NCBI GenBank assembly: GCA_029561505.1
Contig: JAKQXK010000326.1
Coordinates: 1-8,636, forward strand
Source: Spirochaetota bacterium
Lineage (GTDB): Bacteria > Spirochaetota > Leptospiria > Turneriellales > Turneriellaceae
Length of the DNA: 8,636 bases
Direction of reading: 5' to 3'
Shown here: piece by piece, positions 1 to 6,556 of the stretch
Layout: each line of letters starts with the position of its first letter
How positions within the stretch are numbered: the first letter of the stretch is position 1
Notes under the pieces: model-generated
The model's input: only the letters and a program-made list of their open reading frames with translations
Told to the model about the DNA's origin: nothing
The model's database searches: none
Translations under genes and position numbers: made by a program

Positions 1-1
1 G

Positions 2-1474
2 TTGTTGGTGAATGGGTTGATCATGGAAAGAAACTTCGAGGGGCCGAAAAGTGTAGCCGTGATGCTTTCGACGGGCAAATGTTTGGATTATAACGCAAGG
101 CTAACACGCTGGACCGTCGCGGCTGGTTCTGAGAAAACCGATAATGTATTCTCAAATCAAGCATTGAATACCCTCGCAAACTATGGCGTCCGGTCGTTAT
201 TGAGTTCGCAAGATAATCTGCGAATGGATTACAAATCATCCCCTGTTTCTGCCAACGCTCCCCTAATTCATACTATTTCTGCCGTTACCATCGAAACCCA
301 TTCTGATATTTGGATTACCGATCCGCCCTATGCGGATGCCGTGAACTATCATGAACTAACAGAGTTCTTTCTTGCCTGGTATGAAAAGCACATCCCGAAA
401 CTCTTCCCCGAATGGTATGCCGACTCTAAACGCGCGCTCGCCATCACCGGCCGCGACGAATCTTTTCGCCACAGCATGGTCGAGGCCTACCGCAATCTTG
501 CTGAGCACATGCCTGCAGACGGCATGCAGGTCGTCATGTTCACGCACCAAGACGCTGCAGTCTGGGCCGACCTGACGCTCATTCTGTGGGCGGCCGGCCT
601 CAAAGTGTCGTCAGCCTGGACCATTGCCACCGAAACGAGCTCGGCGCTCAAAGAAGGCAACTACGTGCAGGGCACCGTGCTGCTCATTCTGCGCAAGCAA
701 GAATCTGATAAAACCGGTTTCCTCAGCGAAGTTTATCCGCAGATCGAAGACGAAGTGCGCCGGCAAATCGACAGCATGCACATTCTCGACGACAAAGAAG
801 AGCCCAATTTTGCCGACACCGACTACCAGCTCGCAGCCTACGCGGCAGCGCTGCGCGTGCTGACGCAATACCAGAATATTCAAGACATCGACGTCGAGCA
901 AGAACTCGCACGGCCGCGCGAAAAAAACGCCGAGCCGACCGAGATCGAAAAAATCATCTATGAAGCCGTGCGCGTCGCCTCTTCGGTGCTCGTGCCCGAA
1001 GGCCTCGACGCCAATCTCTGGCGCGACCTGTCACCCGAAGAGCGCTTCTACCTGCGCGGTCTTGAAATCGAAATGCACGGCGAATACCGCGCGGGGGCGT
1101 ACAGCGAGCTCGCGAAAGGTTTTGGGGTCAAAGAATACAAGAGCTTTCAGGCGGTGACCAAGGCCAACCAGACCCGGCTCAAGAATGCCAGTGAATTTGC
1201 CAGCCGCGCGATTGAGCCAATGGGCAAAGACAAAACATTTGCCTGTTCGCAGCTACGCCACCTGCTCTATGCCATCTTTGTCACCGCCGATACGCTGAAT
1301 GCCGAGGCGGGCAAGGCATACTTGCGCGAAAATGTCACCGGTTACTGGCAGCGGCGCGCGCTGTTTATTGACCTTTTGACCTACCTGCACAAGCTCTCAG
1401 CGCTACCCCACCATAAAAAAGATGCCGAAGCCGCATGGCAGCTGGCGATTCTGCTTCGAGAAGACAGCGTTTAA
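2..1474 (+). CDS. DUF1156-type DNA methyltransferase of a defence locus, 5' partial
   Basis: This is the C-terminal 490 residues of a large adenine-type DNA methyltransferase. The frame is open to the window edge and the first codon is a TTG of no start quality, so the true start lies upstream; relatives with an N-terminal DUF1156 domain are, from memory, about 900-1000 aa. A block with NQALNTLANYGVR (visible residues about 52-64) is typical of DUF1156 methylases. The catalytic motif IV, DPPY, is at visible residues 107-110 (bases 320-331), followed by ADAVNYHELTEFF and a Rossmann-like segment to about residue 235. The remaining 250 residues are helical and may serve target recognition or partner binding. 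The presumed role is host DNA modification for self/non-self discrimination. The gene overlaps the PLD-helicase gene by one base (TAATG), so the two are probably made together. GC content jumps near base 420. The family call is good; the specificity is unknown. Confidence 0.82.
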   Translation: MLVNGLIMERNFEGPKSVAVMLSTGKCLDYNARLTRWTVAAGSEKTDNVFSNQALNTLANYGVRSLLSSQDNLRMDYKSSPVSANAPLIHTISAVTIETHSDIWITDPPYADAVNYHELTEFFLAWYEKHIPKLFPEWYADSKRALAITGRDESFRHSMVEAYRNLAEHMPADGMQVVMFTHQDAAVWADLTLILWAAGLKVSSAWTIATETSSALKEGNYVQGTVLLILRKQESDKTGFLSEVYPQIEDEVRRQIDSMHILDDKEEPNFADTDYQLAAYAAALRVLTQYQNIQDIDVEQELARPREKNAEPTEIEKIIYEAVRVASSVLVPEGLDANLWRDLSPEERFYLRGLEIEMHGEYRAGAYSELAKGFGVKEYKSFQAVTKANQTRLKNASEFASRAIEPMGKDKTFACSQLRHLLYAIFVTADTLNAEAGKAYLRENVTGYWQRRALFIDLLTYLHKLSALPHHKKDAEAAWQLAILLREDSV

Positions 1475-4230
1475 TGGTTTCACGCTTCTCATCGCGGCTC
1501 GCTTCGCTCGACCAGAGTTTTCTGAATAGAGAGCTGCGCGAGGCCAAGAAATATATACGCATCTGCGGTTATTTTTCGCACTCGATTCTCGAAGTCGCGG
1601 GCGAAGCGCTCGAAACCGTGCGCGGGCCGATTTTCATGGTCTGCAACTCGCATGTTACATGGCCCGACGCTGAAGAGTATGCGGGGCGTTATGTGCGCGA
1701 CCTGCTCTTGCACGAATGGCGCGAAGCGACGGCGAACGAAGAAATCAGAAACAGCGGCGAACGCATTTTGCGCCTCGCCGAATTTCTACGCCGCGAGAAC
1801 GTCAAAATCAAAATCTTGCCCGATTCGGTGTTTGGCCTGATACACGGCAAAGCCGGGGTTATCACCAAAAGCGACGGCAAAAAAATCAGCTTCATCGGCA
1901 GCATCAATGAAACCCTGTCGGCATGGCGGTTAAACTATGAATTGCTGTGGCAAGACGACAGCCCCGAGGCTGCTGAGTGGGTCGAGACTGAATTCGAAGC
2001 ACTCTTCAACCACCCACGCGCCATCGAAATCACCGATGCTATTGTCGAAGACGTTGGCCGCTTGGCCCAGCGGCAGGTAAAATCGCTCAGCACCTGGCAG
2101 AAAAATCCCGAACCCGCGGCCGTCGCCATCGAAAGCTCGCTCTACACGCGCGCAAGCGGCCTCTGGCCCCACCAAAAATATTTCGTGCAACTCGCCTTCG
2201 ACGCGCACCGCAATGAAAAAGGCGCCCGCTTTGTGCTCGCCGACCAGGTAGGCCTCGGCAAAACCGTGCAGCTCGCGATGACCGCGCAGCTCATTGCGCT
2301 GGTCAGCGATAAGCCGATTCTCATCGGCGTGCCGGCAACACTCATGCAACAGTGGCAGACCGAAATGATCGACCTGCTCGATCTGCCCTCAGCATACTGG
2401 AACGGCAAAGGCTGGGTCGACGAAGCAGAGGTGTTTCACCCTCGCGAAGCCGAGCAGATTCTCAAATGCCCGCGCCGCATCGGCATCGTTTCACAAGGGC
2501 TGCTGTTTAAACGCCAGGGTGTTTCTGAAATTATCAGGCAGGGTAATTTTGCTGCCGTGATTATCGACGAGGCACACCGCGCACGGCGACGCAGTATCAA
2601 TGAAAACTCATGGCAAGAAGCAAGCCCCGAGCGCAATAACCTGCTGAATTTTATCCGCGATATAGCCGCTCAGACAGAGACACTGATTCTGGCCACGGCA
2701 ACACCCGTACAGCTCGACCCGGTCGAAGCCTGGGACCTGCTCGATGCTTTATCGGTTAACCATGACGGCGTACTGGGTGATATTTTCAGCAAATGGCGCA
2801 GTCCGCACGAAGCGCTGACGTCGGTACTCGAAAACGCAGCTGCGACCATTAATCCCGAAATACTCTGGGAATGGATGCGCAATCCGTTGCCACCCGGCCA
2901 CGAAGAAGCCGCAGACCACACGCGCCCCTTTGCCCAGCTGCGCCAAAAACTGCGCCTGAAAGACTCTGAATTCGTCGCCGGTGGCGCTGATGTCTACCTG
3001 ACTTTCAAAGGACCAGAACGGCAGATTCTCGATCGTCTCAAAGGCGGCTTTCACCAGAAACATAATCCCTTTCTGAGGCGGATTGTCCGCCGTACGCGCG
3101 ACTTCTTAGAGAAGGAGCGCGATCCCGAAACCGGTGAAGCTTTACTCGCCCGCATCGACGTCAAACTCTACGGCGAATCAGACGCCGAAGTCATGCAGTT
3201 GGCGCACTACCAACGCCGGGCAGTCGAACTTGCCGGTGAATTCTGCGAACTCTATGCCGAGCGCAAGCAGGCAGCGGGCTTCATGCAGACAATGTTATTG
3301 CGGCGCATCTGTAGCTCGCTTGCCGCCGGCTATGCGACGGCGGCCCGCATGCTGGGCGAACCAGATATGACCGCTGACGAACCGTCCCCGGAAAGTTATG
3401 AAGATACCGATGACACCGAAGAAGTAGTCATTCCGGTTATCAAAGACTATTCCACCGCAGAGCGAGAGCTACTGAAGGGCATTTTGCTCTCTCTCAAAGA
3501 GAACAAGACTGAAGATCCCAAATTCGTCAAAGCTTACCAGCTGCTCACTGAAGGCACTGAAGGAGTCGGTCCGTGGCTAAAACGCGGTGTTATTATTTTC
3601 TCCCAATATTACGATACGGTATTGGCTCTCGGGCAATACCTGGCCGAACGCGAAGATTTGCGCGGTGAGACCATCGGCATCTATGCCGGTTCGGGCAAAT
3701 CGCAGATTCTGTTTCGCGGTGAATTGCAGAGTGCCGACCGCGACTACCTCAAAAACGAAGTCAAGCATGGTCGCATCCGCATTCTGCTCGGCACCGACGC
3801 CGCGAGCGAAGGGTTAAACCTGCAGGCGCTCGGTACCCTGATCAACCTCGACTTACCCTGGAACCCCACGCGCCTCGAACAGCGCAAAGGGCGCATTCAG
3901 CGCATCGGGCAAAAGTACGAGGCCGTGCATATCTATAACATGCGCTACAAAGACTCGGTTGAAGACCGCGTTTACAAAATGCTCTCCGAACGACTGGAGA
4001 ACATCCGCAAGATGTTCGGTGATCTGCCTGATGTGCTCGAAGACGCGTGGGTTAAAACCGCTCTGAACAAACTCGACGAAGCGCGTATGCAGGTAGATCC
4101 CGTTATTAAGGCGCATTCGTTCGATCTGCGCTACAACCAAAGCGCCATTTATCGGGGTACAAAGTGGGAAACCTGTGCGAATGTTCTCAATAATACCGAT
4201 CGTATCTACAAACTAAAACGTGGCTGGTAA
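1474..4230 (+). CDS. Phospholipase D-like / SNF2-type helicase fusion, anti-phage associated
   Basis: This 918-residue protein combines a PLD-type nuclease-like domain with a two-lobed superfamily 2 helicase. I chose the ATG at 1474 because it overlaps the upstream stop (TAATG); the frame extends to 1435, but that ATG lies inside the methylase. The PLD domain (about 1-170) has HGK at 124-126 and GSINET at 142-147; the Asp of a full HxKx4D motif is Thr131. The helicase has Walker A DQVGLGKT (257-264), DEAH (365-368), ATATP (407-411), motif V GTDAASEGLN (773-782) and motif VI QRKGRIQRIGQ (803-813), a SNF2/RapA pattern. An acidic linker lies around 629-655. It probably translocates on DNA and may cut or remodel invading DNA not marked by the neighbouring methylase; that role is inferred. 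DISARM encodes comparable PLD and SNF2 functions (DrmC, DrmD) on separate proteins. Confidence 0.87.
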   Translation: MVSRFSSRLASLDQSFLNRELREAKKYIRICGYFSHSILEVAGEALETVRGPIFMVCNSHVTWPDAEEYAGRYVRDLLLHEWREATANEEIRNSGERILRLAEFLRRENVKIKILPDSVFGLIHGKAGVITKSDGKKISFIGSINETLSAWRLNYELLWQDDSPEAAEWVETEFEALFNHPRAIEITDAIVEDVGRLAQRQVKSLSTWQKNPEPAAVAIESSLYTRASGLWPHQKYFVQLAFDAHRNEKGARFVLADQVGLGKTVQLAMTAQLIALVSDKPILIGVPATLMQQWQTEMIDLLDLPSAYWNGKGWVDEAEVFHPREAEQILKCPRRIGIVSQGLLFKRQGVSEIIRQGNFAAVIIDEAHRARRRSINENSWQEASPERNNLLNFIRDIAAQTETLILATATPVQLDPVEAWDLLDALSVNHDGVLGDIFSKWRSPHEALTSVLENAAATINPEILWEWMRNPLPPGHEEAADHTRPFAQLRQKLRLKDSEFVAGGADVYLTFKGPERQILDRLKGGFHQKHNPFLRRIVRRTRDFLEKERDPETGEALLARIDVKLYGESDAEVMQLAHYQRRAVELAGEFCELYAERKQAAGFMQTMLLRRICSSLAAGYATAARMLGEPDMTADEPSPESYEDTDDTEEVVIPVIKDYSTAERELLKGILLSLKENKTEDPKFVKAYQLLTEGTEGVGPWLKRGVIIFSQYYDTVLALGQYLAEREDLRGETIGIYAGSGKSQILFRGELQSADRDYLKNEVKHGRIRILLGTDAASEGLNLQALGTLINLDLPWNPTRLEQRKGRIQRIGQKYEAVHIYNMRYKDSVEDRVYKMLSERLENIRKMFGDLPDVLEDAWVKTALNKLDEARMQVDPVIKAHSFDLRYNQSAIYRGTKWETCANVLNNTDRIYKLKRGW

Positions 4231-4245
4231 TTTTGACAACGCGAT

Positions 4246-4274
4246 AAAAGCCTGTTTGGGCCCCTTTCTTTTTT
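4246..4274. terminator. Possible weak bidirectional terminator between convergent genes
   Basis: A short GCC/GGC hairpin (4250-4252 with 4259-4261, loop TGTTTG) is flanked by AAAA on the left and, after four C, by a T-rich run (TTTCTTTTTT, 4265-4274) on the right. Seen from the minus strand the same hairpin is followed by TTTT. It lies in the 50-base gap between the PLD-helicase stop and the convergent toxin stop, where a terminator serving both is expected. The stem is only 3 bp plus imperfect A-T pairing, so the call is weak. Confidence 0.35.
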
Positions 4275-4280
4275 CGTCGC

Positions 4281-4706
4281 CTAGAAAGCGACCAAATGCA
4301 GCCCTTCTCTCTCCGCAGCCACACGCAGCCGGTCGTCAAGGGTAAGAAACGCAATGCGCGAGGCATCGCCCTGTGAAACGGTAATCGCCGCCGCCAGCTG
4401 CAGCGCGTCGGCGGTGCGTAGGTTGTGCGTTCTGAGCAGGCGGCGCGCAGTAACTTTCACACGGTCGCCTGCCTGAACTTCGTGCCACGCTTCGCTCAGG
4501 CGCTTCAGCCGACCAAATGCAGAACTCGCGTGACCCGCATGCACGGCCGCGTCGCGCTCGCGGCGGCAAATGGCCGAGACGCATTCGAGCTCGGTCGCCC
4601 ACCACACCAGCATCTCAGGGTCTTGAGTGTAGAGCTTGAGCATCTGCTGCGACGTGCTCTCGGGCACAATGAGCGGCACTATAGCAGAGCTATCCCAAAA
4701 GATCAT
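4281..4706 (-). CDS. vapC: PIN-domain toxin, VapC-like
   Basis: This 141-residue protein fits the usual length of PIN-domain ribonuclease toxins. The acidic residues expected to hold Mg2+ are present: Asp5 in FWDSSAIVPL, Glu41 in ELECVSA, Asp100 in RTADALQLAAA, and Asp124/125 in FLTLDDRL. VapC toxins cut RNA, often initiator tRNA or rRNA, when not bound by the antitoxin; the target here cannot be told. The ATG overlaps the antitoxin stop by four bases (ATGA, 4703-4706), so translation is coupled and the toxin is probably made only with its antitoxin. An AAGG lies just upstream of the start as a possible ribosome site. All key acidic residues are intact, so the toxin looks active. It lies next to a putative anti-phage operon, a common setting for such modules. 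Confidence 0.88.
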   Translation of the reverse strand: MIFWDSSAIVPLIVPESTSQQMLKLYTQDPEMLVWWATELECVSAICRRERDAAVHAGHASSAFGRLKRLSEAWHEVQAGDRVKVTARRLLRTHNLRTADALQLAAAITVSQGDASRIAFLTLDDRLRVAAEREGLHLVAF

Positions 4707-4993
4707 CGGCCTTCGCGGCGCTCTTCAAGGAGCGCAGCCAGCGCGCCGGTGAGCGGAGTTTCGGGCGGCAGATCGGTGAGTTCGCAGCCCTCAGCTTTCT
4801 CGGCTCGGCGAATTATGCCCTGCCGCTCGAGCCCGGCAAGCAGCTCGGCGCCGTGAAAGTGCTGCCGCGGTATTGGCGTCAGCAGCGCCACCGGCACATC
4901 GCGATCGGTAATCATGACTGTCTCACCCGCCTTGACCTGGTCGATCAGCGAACTGAAGGCCGCCTTCGAATTGGATATAGTAGACTGATACAT
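4703..4993 (-). CDS. Phd/YefM-like antitoxin of the PIN toxin
   Basis: This 96-residue protein is the first gene of a two-gene toxin-antitoxin operon. The N-terminal half (ISNSKAAFSSLIDQVKAGE then TVMITDRDVPVALLTPI, residues 6-41) matches the Phd/YefM DNA-binding fold: the conserved 'SxAKxxFSxLLD' helix followed by a 'V.ITxxGxPVAxLxP' strand pair. The C-terminal part (about 50-96, rich in Glu, Leu and Arg) would wrap the toxin. Such proteins repress their own operon, and a palindrome sits directly before the start. The ATG at 4993 is the only reasonable start, because the family's conserved N-terminus begins right after it; yet only one base separates it from the palindrome, leaving no room for a ribosome site. 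The message is therefore probably leaderless. Confidence 0.88.
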   Translation of the reverse strand: MYQSTISNSKAAFSSLIDQVKAGETVMITDRDVPVALLTPIPRQHFHGAELLAGLERQGIIRRAEKAEGCELTDLPPETPLTGALAALLEERREGR

Positions 4994-5028
4994 ATGACTA
5001 TAATAGTCACTTAAGGTCGGCGCGTCAA
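4994..5028 (-). promoter_or_regulatory. Toxin-antitoxin promoter, sigma70-like, predicted leaderless
   Basis: Reading the minus strand, TTGACG (5028-5023) is followed by a 17-base spacer and TATTAT (5005-5000): five of six matches at each box with ideal spacing. The expected start point, about seven bases past the -10 box, is base 4993 or 4994, which is the A of the antitoxin ATG or one base before it. The -10 box lies inside the palindrome, so a repressor bound there would block RNA polymerase. Confidence 0.65.
4995..5009. promoter_or_regulatory. Palindromic operator overlapping the toxin-antitoxin promoter
   Basis: Arms TGACTAT and ATAGTCA form a perfect 7-bp inverted repeat around one central A. 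It covers the -10 box of the antitoxin promoter and ends one base before the antitoxin start codon. Phd/YefM antitoxins bind such short palindromes to repress their own operon. The plus strand of the same palindrome reads TATAAT (4999-5004), a perfect -10 box pointing toward cdd, although no good -35 box precedes it at normal spacing. Confidence 0.65.
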
Positions 5029-5052
5029 CCTTTTGTGCCGAAATCTAAAGAG

Positions 5053-5083
5053 TTGACTGCGCCTTGCCAAGGGTGGATATATA
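5053..5083 (+). promoter_or_regulatory. Possible cdd promoter
   Basis: TTGACT (5053-5058) is followed 19 bases later by TATATA (5078-5083). The -35 match is good, but the spacing is long and the -10 box is only fair. A start near 5090 would give a leader of about a dozen bases before the cdd ATG, with no Shine-Dalgarno-like sequence in it. Transcription could instead begin from the TATAAT at 4999-5004. Confidence 0.35.
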
Positions 5084-5101
5084 TCTGCCACGACTATTCT
5101 C

Positions 5102-5515
5102 ATGAAAACAAAACCATTAACGAAACAAGACATAACAGAACTGCGCGACCATGCAATCAAGGCCTCAAACCAGGCGTATGCGCCCTATTCGGGCATTCAC
5201 GTCGGTGCAGCGCTGCTTGCGAGCGACGGTAATATCTACTTGGGCTGCAATGTCGAGAACGCCTCTTATGGACTCACGATCTGCGCCGAACGTTCGGCTG
5301 TCTCAGCGGCAATGCAGGCCATCTCAAGCAAACGCGACCAAATGGTACGCGCAATCTATATTGTGAACAATAAGGTACCTGAGATTCCCCCTTGCGGGGC
5401 GTGCCGTCAGGTTCTGTTTGAATTTGGCAAAGGTGGCATCGTCTACTTTGATGGCAAAAAAGGCATGAAGAAGATGCTGATCGATAAAATTTTGCCCCAA
5501 GCGTTTAGGCTGTGA
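5102..5515 (+). CDS. cdd: Cytidine deaminase
   Basis: This 137-residue enzyme deaminates cytidine and deoxycytidine to uridine and deoxyuridine in cytoplasmic pyrimidine salvage. Its length fits the short tetrameric (Bacillus-type) class. The zinc site is complete: Cys61-Ala-Glu63 (in ICAERSA), with Glu63 the proton shuttle, and the PCGACRQ segment supplying Cys98 and Cys101. The substrate-binding NVEN motif is at 50-53, and the N-terminal YAPYSGIHVGAAL block is typical of the family. The ATG is the only usual start codon after an in-frame TGA at 5054-5056. No ribosome site is seen before it. The gene is divergent from the toxin-antitoxin operon and convergent with the hydrolase gene. Nothing suggests an operon partner. 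Identification is firm. Confidence 0.96.
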   Translation: MKTKPLTKQDITELRDHAIKASNQAYAPYSGIHVGAALLASDGNIYLGCNVENASYGLTICAERSAVSAAMQAISSKRDQMVRAIYIVNNKVPEIPPCGACRQVLFEFGKGGIVYFDGKKGMKKMLIDKILPQAFRL

Positions 5516-5523
5516 GCACCCCT

Positions 5524-5550
5524 GTCATGCTTCGACTGGCTCAGCATGAC
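5524..5550. repeat. 27-base palindromic dispersed repeat, copy 1
   Basis: Perfect 8-bp arms GTCATGCT and AGCATGAC enclose an 11-base centre, TCGACTGGCTC. It belongs to the same family as the copies at 5559-5585 and 6524-6550, sharing the CTTCGAC...GCTCAG core. It lies nine bases after the cdd stop and may form a hairpin in the cdd message. It is in the opposite orientation to copy 2. Confidence 0.8.
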
Positions 5551-5558
5551 AAAGTCTT

Positions 5559-5585
5559 GTCACCCTGAGCTTGTCGAAGGGTGAC
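5559..5585. repeat. 27-base palindromic dispersed repeat, copy 2 (inverted)
   Basis: Perfect 8-bp arms GTCACCCT and AGGGTGAC enclose GAGCTTGTCGA, the reverse complement form of the centre in copies 1 and 3. With copy 1 it makes an inverted pair eight bases apart (21 of 27 bases match) between the convergent ends of cdd and the hydrolase gene. It may act as a two-way transcription stop or as protection against RNA decay. Confidence 0.8.
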
Positions 5586-5604
5586 GTTGCCAATCAAATG
5601 CGCT

Positions 5605-6504
5605 TCACAATCGCGCTGAATCAAAAAGAAATTTCTTCAACGGCTCCGTAGCCTCTTCAATCTTGCTACCCAGATGAAACATCAGCTCAAAGTGCGACGG
5701 GCGCTGCACGATGACGCGTGTCACCGGTGTGGCAGCGGTGCGCTCAAGTTTCGCTGATGCACAGGCGTCTTTAATGTAGGGCAGATCGCGCTCGCTGCAA
5801 ATCAGCAGCAGCGGATTCTTCGTGGCTTTTACCCATTCAGAGGGTGAAAGTCTCAGCGCATCGGCGTCGGTGATATAGCCTTCGAGCGCGCGCAGCTGCA
5901 TCGGCGCAATTTTCGTCACGTTTTCTTTGAGCGACCAAATCGGTGAAACCAGCACGATGCTCTTGAATTTTGAGACGTCTGCATCGCCGATGAGCAGCGC
6001 ACCTGAACCATGCGCCATCATATGAATCTTTTCACCGTCGAAACCAAAACGCTCGCCAAGTTTCGTAACTTCACGCACAAAGGTCGCGAGATTTTTTGAC
6101 TGCGCGACGAGCGAACGGGCGCGCAGACTTTCGGCCGAATACAAGGGCCTCGTAAAAACTCCCGGGTAGTGCTTCAGCTGCACGATAGCAACTGCATAAC
6201 CCTGGCGCACACCCAGACCGCCGAGGTATGCATAGTTCTTCTTATTGCCACCCTGTAAAAAGCCACCGTGCATCACGATGAGCAAGGGCCTTTTCGCCTG
6301 CCCCGCCGGCGGATAATAAAAATCTGCGGTGACGTCGGCAACCTGCACGTCGCGCGCGATCTGCGCTGAGGGCAAACCCGTAGTTACGGGCTTAAACCGC
6401 GCGTACGATGCCTGTTCCCAGATCGAGAAGACGTTATCGAATATAAAGCCGAAGGTGAGCAGCGTGAGAAAGGCGAGGGGTAAAATAATGTAGCGTGATT
6501 TCAT
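5605..6504 (-). CDS. Membrane-anchored alpha/beta-hydrolase, esterase-like, altered nucleophile elbow
   Basis: This 299-residue protein opens with a short basic stretch and a hydrophobic segment (about 5-27) that would act as a signal anchor, putting the enzyme outside the cytoplasmic membrane. The alpha/beta-hydrolase fold is shown by the HGG oxyanion motif (79-81, in LLIVMHGGF), a YAVAIVQLKHYPG strand-turn (103-115), Asp240 in LLLICSERD and His271 in RPSHFEL, as in BD-FAE/kynurenine formamidase-type esterases. The nucleophile elbow reads AHGSGA (164-169) where relatives have GHSAGA, so Gly166 sits at the Ser position and Ser167 is shifted by one. Activity is therefore uncertain. I chose the ATG at 6504, which puts the signal segment at the N-terminus and has GGGA upstream; the frame extends to 6528, but that start lies inside repeat copy 3. 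Substrate unknown. Confidence 0.78.
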   Translation of the reverse strand: MKSRYIILPLAFLTLLTFGFIFDNVFSIWEQASYARFKPVTTGLPSAQIARDVQVADVTADFYYPPAGQAKRPLLIVMHGGFLQGGNKKNYAYLGGLGVRQGYAVAIVQLKHYPGVFTRPLYSAESLRARSLVAQSKNLATFVREVTKLGERFGFDGEKIHMMAHGSGALLIGDADVSKFKSIVLVSPIWSLKENVTKIAPMQLRALEGYITDADALRLSPSEWVKATKNPLLLICSERDLPYIKDACASAKLERTAATPVTRVIVQRPSHFELMFHLGSKIEEATEPLKKFLFDSARL

Positions 6505-6523
6505 ATCAGTGTGTCCCGGCTGC

Positions 6524-6550
6524 GTCACCCTTCGACAGGCTCAGGATGAC
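6524..6550. repeat. 27-base palindromic dispersed repeat, copy 3
   Basis: Arms GTCACCCT and AGGATGAC (one mismatch, which can pair as G-U in RNA) enclose TCGACAGGCTC. The orientation is that of copy 1. It fills most of the gap between the hydrolase start and the prmC stop at 6557. With copies 1 and 2 it brackets the hydrolase gene. Elements with this CTTCGACAGGCTCAGG-type core are, from memory, common as scattered intergenic repeats in many environmental bacteria. Confidence 0.8.
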
Positions 6551-6556
6551 GATTGC

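Noticed and set aside
1435..1473. Earlier ATG extending the PLD-helicase by 13 residues
   Set aside because: It lies inside the methylase coding region, and the ATG at 1474 overlaps the methylase stop in the usual coupled arrangement.
4276..4292. GTCGC/GCGAC hairpin over the toxin stop codon as a terminator
   Set aside because: In the toxin's direction it is followed by an A-run and not a T-run; a 5-bp stem in GC-rich DNA may be chance.
4425..4856. Open frame of 143 codons on the plus strand across the toxin and antitoxin genes
   Set aside because: It is antisense to two well-supported genes, and its product shows no recognisable motif.
5524..5585. CRISPR-like array
   Set aside because: Only two adjacent copies, in opposite orientation, with an 8-base gap and internal symmetry; no repeat-spacer pattern.
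6505..6528. Upstream ATG extending the hydrolase by 8 residues
   Set aside because: It falls inside the palindromic repeat and would put a polar stretch before the signal segment; ATG 6504 gives a normal signal anchor.
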